64,000 nt of DNA from contig PLHQ01000120.1 in assembly GCA_003138975.1 (NCBI GenBank), positions 1 through 64,000 of the forward strand, written 5' to 3'. The notes beneath the pieces were generated by a model. It did no database searches, was not told the origin of the DNA, and saw nothing but the letters and a program-made list of their open reading frames with translations. The first letter of the stretch is position 1. Each line of letters begins with the position of its first letter. Positions 59,306 through 64,000 of the stretch are shown piece by piece. A program made the position numbers and the translations under genes. Source of the DNA: Acidobacteriaceae bacterium (GTDB lineage: Bacteria > Acidobacteriota > Terriglobia > Terriglobales > Acidobacteriaceae).

Positions 59306-60464
59306 GGGGAACCACCTCCGCCGCGGGTGCCTGCTGCGCGGCTTTCTCCTTGACCGCCAGGAAATACAAAGCTAGCGGTCGATAGACCATGTGCGACCAC
59401 TTTCCGAACGACATCTCGACGAGCAGCATGGGCGTCGCGATGATGATGTGCAGGGCATACATGAAGTGACAGGTGAGTGCGAAGCCGTCATAGCGAAACG
59501 TGTGGGCCGCGATGCCACTGAACACGGTCAACACGAGCAAGATAGGAAAGATCAGATCCTGAAAGGACGACTCTTTATAGATCTCCTTCTGTGCCCGCAA
59601 ACGTCCTGCGAAGATGTCCGCTAGGCCATAAAGGATAAGACCCGTCGCGAGGTATCCCAGCCAACGCTGAGGATGGTACAACGGGTACAGATTGTCAGTT
59701 TGGAACCACCGCAAAGCGAAGACCTTGATGGTTAGCATCATGACCACGCCGCTGGCCATCATCCAATGCCCCAGCCACCGGCCTTTTTGCGGACACTTCC
59801 TCATCAGAGAGTCAGTCACTGACTGATACACGTAGACCCAGGCCTCGAGCACGTAGAGAGAAAGCGGGACGCGGGCCTGCCTTTCGCCACCCATGGTGAG
59901 CCGCCAGATGCGGAAGACACGCGAGAACAAGAGCAACAGTGGAGCCAGGATCACCGTCAGCGTGTAGTAGGTCATGAGTGGGAACATGTGATCCAAGCCA
60001 AACGGGGTGGTGGCGAAATCCTTGGCCGCCATCCCCACGTACCACAAGTGGTAGCCAACGATCAGGAACAGGACGATAAACGCCACGGATAATAAGGAAC
60101 CGAGATACCACGCCTTGGACTGGAGCAGCTTGGAGGCGATGCCCGTCCAGTCGTACTGCGCGCTGAGGAAGCGTCGCAGCGTGAGCATGGAGATCCTGGG
60201 CTCCGATTGACGCGGGCAGACAAGAGAACAGTCGCCGCAGTCATGGCAGACCCATGGGTCCAGGTTTTCGACGAGCAGTTGTCTCAGTCCCAGCAGAGCG
60301 AAGCGAAGGCTCCTGCGGGGGAAGGTCACGGAATCCCCGACGAGATCACACGAGAGCGTACAGCTTCCGCACTGATAGCAGCCTGTGGGGTCGAACTTCC
60401 CATACCGCCGGATGTCGGCTAGGAGTGTAGGGTCGCTTTGAACCGGCAATATGCCTACTGCCAT
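59295..60464 (-). CDS. QmoC-like protein: HdrC ferredoxin domain fused to a membrane cytochrome b
   Basis: A 389-residue protein. Two 4Fe-4S boxes are at residues 29-39 ('CYQCGSCTLSC') and 73-83 ('CHDCGDCSLVC'), with the HdrC-type proline replacement around the second. From about 118 to 370 there are about six helices of a NarI/HdrE-like cytochrome b; histidines in 'GHWMMASGVVMML' and 'CHFMYALHIIIATPML' are heme-ligand candidates. This is the layout of QmoC, the quinone-reducing subunit of the Qmo complex. It anchors the complex to the membrane and probably reduces quinone. No apr, sat or dsr genes of sulfate reduction are in the window. Confidence 0.88.
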   Translation of the reverse strand: MAVGILPVQSDPTLLADIRRYGKFDPTGCYQCGSCTLSCDLVGDSVTFPRRSLRFALLGLRQLLVENLDPWVCHDCGDCSLVCPRQSEPRISMLTLRRFLSAQYDWTGIASKLLQSKAWYLGSLLSVAFIVLFLIVGYHLWYVGMAAKDFATTPFGLDHMFPLMTYYTLTVILAPLLLLFSRVFRIWRLTMGGERQARVPLSLYVLEAWVYVYQSVTDSLMRKCPQKGRWLGHWMMASGVVMMLTIKVFALRWFQTDNLYPLYHPQRWLGYLATGLILYGLADIFAGRLRAQKEIYKESSFQDLIFPILLVLTVFSGIAAHTFRYDGFALTCHFMYALHIIIATPMLLVEMSFGKWSHMVYRPLALYFLAVKEKAAQQAPAAEVVPHAL

Positions 60465-60489
60465 TTGCCACCTCTAACGAAAGTGCTCG

Positions 60490-60690
60490 CTACTGCGCAG
60501 AGAATACGACTTCTTTGGCGGTCCTCCTCGTGTACAAGAGGAACTTCCCGTCTTCTTCCACCATCTGGATCTGAAAGTCTTCGTTCTGATATGACTCCGC
60601 TGCGCGGGACGCTTCTTCTCTGTTGTCGTAGAGCTGCCCATCCCACATGAACTTCATGCCATCGCTGATCATCGAGAGATTCGGGCTCAT
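60490..60690 (-). CDS. Small conserved-looking protein of the hydrogenase cluster (unknown function)
   Basis: A 66-residue protein: 'MKFMWDGQLYDNREEASRAAESY' followed by 'FQIQMVEEDGKFLLYTRR'. It reads as a small alpha+beta domain with no cysteine, signal or membrane helix. The ATG overlaps the stop of the maturation protease gene by 4 bp (ATGA), and the QmoC-like gene follows 25 bp later, so it is clearly part of the operon. I do not recognise a named family. A role in assembly or regulation of the complex is possible. Confidence 0.7.
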   Translation of the reverse strand: MSPNLSMISDGMKFMWDGQLYDNREEASRAAESYQNEDFQIQMVEEDGKFLLYTRRTAKEVVFSAQ

Positions 60691-61274
60691 ACGATGCCTC
60701 CAGCCTGCTCATACCGTGCGGCGAAAACGTTTCTCACTGGCGGCGCTGTGGCGCGGGGGAAATATTCGCGGACCAGCCACTCCGACGCCTGGGGCACAGC
60801 GCTACTGACTGCTTTCGACAAGCCCTGAGAGATCTCTTCTGGCAGTGGCCCGGTTTGGCAGGCGAGCACCCGCACTTCAACTCCACAGCTTTCTTGCAAC
60901 TCGCGCAACAAATTGGACGTGGGCAACTGGTGCATCGAGAAATCGTCGAGTTTGGCCACAGGAATCTCGGCGGGATCGATCTCGAATATCTCGCCGGCAC
61001 TGCGTCCGGCATCGATCGCGTCCAGGATGAGCAAGCGCTGCGGACGGGCGGAGCTCAGGCAAAGCGTAAATAACAGCTTGCGTACGCCCGTGCCGGCGTC
61101 CAGCAAGCAAACGGCTTCGGGCACTTGGTAGTGTGCCTCGAGATAGTCAACTACCGCGCACCCGAATCCGTCATCTCCAAACAGAATATTCCCGCAGCCG
61201 AGCACCAGGGTCGGCTTCCGACAGAAATCGGGAAGATCCGATTGATCGACCTGGGATTGATCGATCTCCCCCAT
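60687..61274 (-). CDS. [NiFe] hydrogenase maturation protease (HyaD/HycI family)
   Basis: A 195-residue endopeptidase. 'TLVLGCGNILFGDDGFGCAVVDYL' is the family's N-terminal motif with the nickel-sensing acidic residue. 'LLILDAIDAG' gives the second metal ligand and 'DDFSMHQLPTSNLL' the histidine. It trims the C-terminus of the large subunit after nickel insertion; the large subunit has about 25 residues after its last metal motif. I start at 61274 (AAGGAGGAAGC upstream). It sits 23 bp after the large-subunit gene. An extra C-terminal tail of about 35 residues is seen. Confidence 0.92.
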   Translation of the reverse strand: MGEIDQSQVDQSDLPDFCRKPTLVLGCGNILFGDDGFGCAVVDYLEAHYQVPEAVCLLDAGTGVRKLLFTLCLSSARPQRLLILDAIDAGRSAGEIFEIDPAEIPVAKLDDFSMHQLPTSNLLRELQESCGVEVRVLACQTGPLPEEISQGLSKAVSSAVPQASEWLVREYFPRATAPPVRNVFAARYEQAGGIV

Positions 61275-61297
61275 GCTTCCTCCTTGTTCGCTGCCGT

Positions 61298-62743
61298 TCA
61301 GTTGGCAAGCGAACCGAGCAGCTTGCCCTCCGCGTCGAAAATATCCAGCTTGACGGAGAGTTTCCCGTCCAGCCGGTGGGTCGCGCAGGACAAGCACGGA
61401 TCGTAGGCACGGATTGACATCTCCACTTTGTTCAGCACTCCCTGGTCGTACTTGCCGTCATGGATCAAACTCTTGGCGGCCTGTGTGACCGACATATTGA
61501 TGGGAGCGTTATTGTGAGTGGTGCCCACAATCAGGTTGACGTTGGTGATCAGGCCGTCGGCATCGGTGGTGTAGTCGTGGATCAGCGTGCCTCGCGGCGC
61601 TTCGGTGACGCCTATGCCTCGCGCTGCCCGCGGCGTAACCTTCACCCGGGTTTCAGTGCTGGTAATCTCGGGATCGTCCAGCAAGCGGATGGTGTTTTCG
61701 GCGTTGTAGAGCAGTTCGATCAGCCGCGCCCAATGATAGAGCAGCGTGAGCTGTGCGGGCCGCCCGAACTTCGCGCGAAACTCCTCCAGTTCGGCCTGCG
61801 CCAGCGGCGTGTCGATAAAGTCGCACACGTTGATGCGGGCCAGCGTGTTGGCACGATACACTCCCTTGGGATTATCGACATCCATGGAGAAACCTTCGCC
61901 CCACTGTTTGGCATATGGGAACTTCAAGTAGCTCCACGATTCAATGTGCTCGGAGATGAACTCCGTATAGCGATCGTAGGGAAAGTCCTGGTATGAGCCA
62001 TTGGAGGCCATCAGGCGAAGCTTTCCGTCGTAGAGGTTGAGCGCGCCGTTTTCTTTGACGGTGCCGATGAAGCCGGTAGTGATCACTCCCAGCGATTTCA
62101 CTACGTCGAGGTACTTGGGGAAGACATTCTCCTTGGCAAAGGCAATGGAGAACTTGGCGAGTTCGAGTGTGTCATCGGCCTGCTTGCGCAACTCGTCGCG
62201 TTCGGCAGGAGCCAGCGGCTTGCTGAATCCGCCAGGAACGGCGGCCTGGGGATGGATGGACTTGCCCGCCAAGGTTTCCAGCATCTTGGCGCACAGGTGG
62301 CGCACCTTTACCACTTTTCTTGCAATGTCCGGCGCAGCCTGCAGCACGCCGATGACATTGCGGATGGAATAGTCAGCGTCCGGACCGAGCAGGAAATCGG
62401 CTCCCGCCAGGAAGTAGAAGTGCAGGATGTGCTCTTCCATGTAGGCGATGCTGTTGCACAGCTCGCGCAGCTTCTTGCCGGCGGGCGGCGGCTCCACTCC
62501 AAAGACCGCGTCGCAAGCCTTGGCCGAGGCCAGGTGATGCGACCACGGGCACACACCGCAAATGCGGGGCGTAATGCGGGGAAGGTCTTCCACCGGGCGT
62601 CCGATGCAAAACTTTTCGAAGCCGCGCAGTTCAATGACGTTCACTCGGGCGGTGTCCACGTTGCCGGCATCATTGAGCTGAATAGTCACCTTGGCGTGGC
62701 CCTCGATGCGGGTGACAGGTTGAATGACGAGTGTCTTTGCCAT
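61298..62743 (-). CDS. mvhA: [NiFe] hydrogenase large subunit, group 3c (MvhA)-like
   Basis: A 481-residue catalytic subunit. The L1 motif is 'RITPRICGVCPWSHHLASAKACD', and the L2 motif 'AYDPCLSCATHRLDGKLS' gives the four nickel-iron cysteines. The N-terminal 'VTRIEGHAKVTIQL' is the usual lead-in. The L2 form and the MvhD/HdrA neighbours point to the F420-non-reducing (Mvh, group 3c) branch, not the membrane-bound uptake group 1; a phylogeny is needed to fix the class. Three base pairs separate it from the small subunit gene. It splits or forms H2 in the cytoplasm. Confidence 0.93.
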   Translation of the reverse strand: MAKTLVIQPVTRIEGHAKVTIQLNDAGNVDTARVNVIELRGFEKFCIGRPVEDLPRITPRICGVCPWSHHLASAKACDAVFGVEPPPAGKKLRELCNSIAYMEEHILHFYFLAGADFLLGPDADYSIRNVIGVLQAAPDIARKVVKVRHLCAKMLETLAGKSIHPQAAVPGGFSKPLAPAERDELRKQADDTLELAKFSIAFAKENVFPKYLDVVKSLGVITTGFIGTVKENGALNLYDGKLRLMASNGSYQDFPYDRYTEFISEHIESWSYLKFPYAKQWGEGFSMDVDNPKGVYRANTLARINVCDFIDTPLAQAELEEFRAKFGRPAQLTLLYHWARLIELLYNAENTIRLLDDPEITSTETRVKVTPRAARGIGVTEAPRGTLIHDYTTDADGLITNVNLIVGTTHNNAPINMSVTQAAKSLIHDGKYDQGVLNKVEMSIRAYDPCLSCATHRLDGKLSVKLDIFDAEGKLLGSLAN

Positions 62744-62746
62744 GGA

Positions 62747-63673
62747 TCACCTCCGGGGCATTGGCCGCAGACGGCCAGCGCCAGCAAAACGGTTGAAGGT
62801 TGCGGCCCGATCCGGAATCTGCTTGGGATCAAGTCCGATGGAAGAAAGCGCCCCCATCATGTCCACCATGGGATTGGCTTTGTCCGACAACGGGCCAAAG
62901 CAACCCTCGCATGGCATGTAGGCGCGGATGCAACGCGGGTTTCCCTCGCTGCCACCACAGCCAGCACGCGTCGCCGGCCCCAGACACAGGATGCCTTGCT
63001 CCATCAGGCAGCGCATTTCGCTCAGTGGCGCTCCCGGCTTGAAGTCCGGCGCATCCAGTCGGCGCTTCAGCGTAGTGACCGCCTTCTTTTCGCGTTTGGT
63101 GGGACACTCGTCGCAAACGCTCTTAGACGCCAACGCGGGCAGGGGCTTGCCTTCAAGAAGAGCAACCAGGGCCCCAGCCACCATCTCTGGCGTGGTTGGA
63201 CATCCGGGCAGATACGCATCCACCTTCACGACTTCGTGGACCGCGTAGACTCGGTCGGTCAGAGCGGGAATCTGCTCGTGGGGTAAGCCGTTCTTCTCCG
63301 TTGTCACGCTGTCGCGGTAAACCTTCTCCAGAAGCTCTTCCGTGCTGAACTGATTTGCCAGAGCCGGTATGCCGCCAAAGCAGGCACAAGAACCTAGAGA
63401 GATCAGGATCTTGCACTTCTTGCGCATTTCTTGCGCCAGTTTCTTGTGCTCTTCGCTACGGATTCCTCCAGATATCAGCCCGACATCCGCCGCGGGGATT
63501 TCCATCTCTGTACCTTCGCCCGTCTGACCGTAAAGCTTGTGGTCCATCAGGACTGGCATGTGCACGATTTCCACTTGTTTGAGTACGTCGAGTAGCGGTT
63601 CACCGATGTCGAGGATGGTTACCTCGCAACCCCCGCATATGGCGAACCATTCTTCGGCAAGTCGAGCTGCCAT
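62747..63673 (-). CDS. mvhG: [NiFe] hydrogenase small subunit, MvhG-like
   Basis: A 308-residue electron-transfer subunit. The proximal-cluster cysteines are in 'FAICGGCEVTILD' (C13, C16), 'SLGSCACFGGIPA' and 'YLPGCPTTPE'. More cysteines follow in 'SVCDECPTKREKKA', 'ILCLGPATRAGCGG' and 'MPCEGCFGPLSD', enough for three 4Fe-4S clusters as in MvhG. There is no Tat signal peptide, so the enzyme stays in the cytoplasm, unlike group 1 uptake enzymes. It begins the part of the operon visible here, 87 bp after a partial second MvhD gene. Confidence 0.92.
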   Translation of the reverse strand: MAARLAEEWFAICGGCEVTILDIGEPLLDVLKQVEIVHMPVLMDHKLYGQTGEGTEMEIPAADVGLISGGIRSEEHKKLAQEMRKKCKILISLGSCACFGGIPALANQFSTEELLEKVYRDSVTTEKNGLPHEQIPALTDRVYAVHEVVKVDAYLPGCPTTPEMVAGALVALLEGKPLPALASKSVCDECPTKREKKAVTTLKRRLDAPDFKPGAPLSEMRCLMEQGILCLGPATRAGCGGSEGNPRCIRAYMPCEGCFGPLSDKANPMVDMMGALSSIGLDPKQIPDRAATFNRFAGAGRLRPMPRR

Positions 63674-63736
63674 GCTGCACCTCCCTACCGGACTTGAATT
63701 AGTGCTGCTTCGTTCTCGTCTCCTGCGATCTGTTAC

Positions 63737-63772
63737 TTACGGCGTTTATTACGGCGTTTATTACGGCGTTCG
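63737..63772. repeat. 12-bp tandem repeat (three units) at the stop codon of the partial MvhD gene
   Basis: TTACGGCGTTTA occurs twice in a row (63737-63748, 63749-63760), followed by TTACGGCGTTCG (63761-63772). Read on the minus strand, each unit ends in TAA, so the gene's last codons and stop codon are repeated twice beyond the real end. Confidence 0.7.
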
Positions 63773-64000
63773 ATACGGGCTTGGACCGAGCTTCCTAACC
63801 TGCTCCGCCATCTCCCAAGGCACGTGGGCAAAGCGCGATTCTTCGGAAGCCGAGACCCACTGCAGCCGGAAACACTCCGGCTCCAATCCCAAATTCTCCA
63901 GTATTAGGTTGTTAGGATGGGCACGCGAGTGGGCCCACAGGTTGTCATCGCGGTAATGGCAGTGGACGGGATAACAGTCCAGAACTGGCGCGTCTTTCCA
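63761..64000 (-). CDS. Second MvhD-like iron-sulfur protein, partial (runs off the right edge)
   Basis: The last 79 codons are visible, starting in mid-protein. 'CYPVHCHYRDDN' matches the 'GCHHGDCHYQEGN' box of the other MvhD, and 'FRLQWVSASEESRFAHVPWEM' plus the end 'VRKLGPSPYRTP' align with that protein's 'FRLEWVSAAEGPRFAQVVREF' and 'VQKLGVSPYRS'. The box has drifted: the glycine-cysteine-histidine start is now Asp-Cys-Tyr. It begins upstream of the hydrogenase small subunit on the same strand, so it is probably in the same operon. Too short for the ORF track because it is cut by the edge. Confidence 0.75.
   Translation of the reverse strand, partial: WKDAPVLDCYPVHCHYRDDNLWAHSRAHPNNLILENLGLEPECFRLQWVSASEESRFAHVPWEMAEQVRKLGPSPYRTP

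Noticed and set aside
54836-60464. Sulfate-reduction (Qmo/Apr) locus
   Set aside because: The QmoC-like and HdrA-like parts are present, but no aprAB, sat or dsr genes occur, and hydrogenase genes share the operon.
61298-63673. Group 1 membrane-bound uptake hydrogenase
   Set aside because: The small subunit has no Tat signal, and the neighbours are MvhD and HdrA, not a group 1 cytochrome b partner.
1-64000. CRISPR arrays, tRNA/rRNA genes, intact insertion sequences
   Set aside because: None seen by eye: no regularly spaced repeats, no cloverleaf-like arms noticed, no transposase ORF.

Overview
The window is a bacterial chromosomal segment with moderate-to-high GC. It most likely comes from an Acidobacteriota member of the Terriglobia type. 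That is inferred from gene content: three CRTAC1-type FG-GAP/UnbV proteins, an Oar-like TonB receptor with an N-terminal carboxypeptidase-regulatory domain, TPR-multiheme fusions, and cupredoxin proteins heading respiratory operons. No rRNA, tRNA, CRISPR array, intact insertion sequence or phage gene was seen.

Layout. 0-12.5 kb (mostly minus strand): a VOC protein and an APC permease; a three-gene operon (pentaheme cytochrome-TPR, CRTAC1, TPR-CRTAC1); an amidase and an rRNA pseudouridine synthase. 12.6-17.4 kb: rhodanese, sugar-porter MFS, a third CRTAC1 protein and a LolA-like periplasmic protein. 17.6-25.1 kb (minus): a b6f-like quinol oxidase operon whose cytochrome c1 role seems to be filled by an octaheme protein, together with a GltD-like FAD/4Fe-4S oxidoreductase and a cupredoxin. 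25.6-37.1 kb: TonB receptor, then a glycan-use locus (GH36-like alpha-galactosidase, PfkB kinase, TIM-barrel glycosidase-like protein) facing a DeoR-type regulator, and an amidohydrolase. 37.1-46.4 kb: accessory region with two decayed signalling genes, an antiporter gene chain, an alpha/beta hydrolase, a Rieske oxygenase and a secreted GH9 cellulase. 46.4-53.3 kb (minus): an aa3-type cytochrome c oxidase operon with CtaB, two subunit III proteins and a small CAMCY membrane protein. 53.8-64 kb (minus, open at the right edge): a hydrogenase/Hdr/Qmo-like cluster.

How it fits together. The right-hand cluster joins an MvhAG-type [NiFe] hydrogenase and its maturation protease to MvhD, a giant protein holding two HdrA-like modules with a GltD-like NAD(P)H module inserted in the first, and a QmoC-like protein fusing HdrC ferredoxin sites to a membrane cytochrome b. 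No HdrB (CCG-domain) gene is seen in the window. The simplest reading is a membrane-attached H2 (and possibly NAD(P)H) to quinone electron-transfer complex. Quinol could then be oxidised by the b6f-like complex and electrons passed by cupredoxins or multiheme proteins to the aa3 oxidase. Both respiratory operons begin with a cupredoxin plus carboxypeptidase-regulatory-like protein, and both have a perfect TGTGA-N6-TCACA dyad upstream, which suggests co-regulation by a CRP/FNR-family protein.

Limits. All calls come from reading translations by eye, with no database searches. Start codons were adjusted where Shine-Dalgarno spacing or gene overlap favoured an internal start over the longest ORF.
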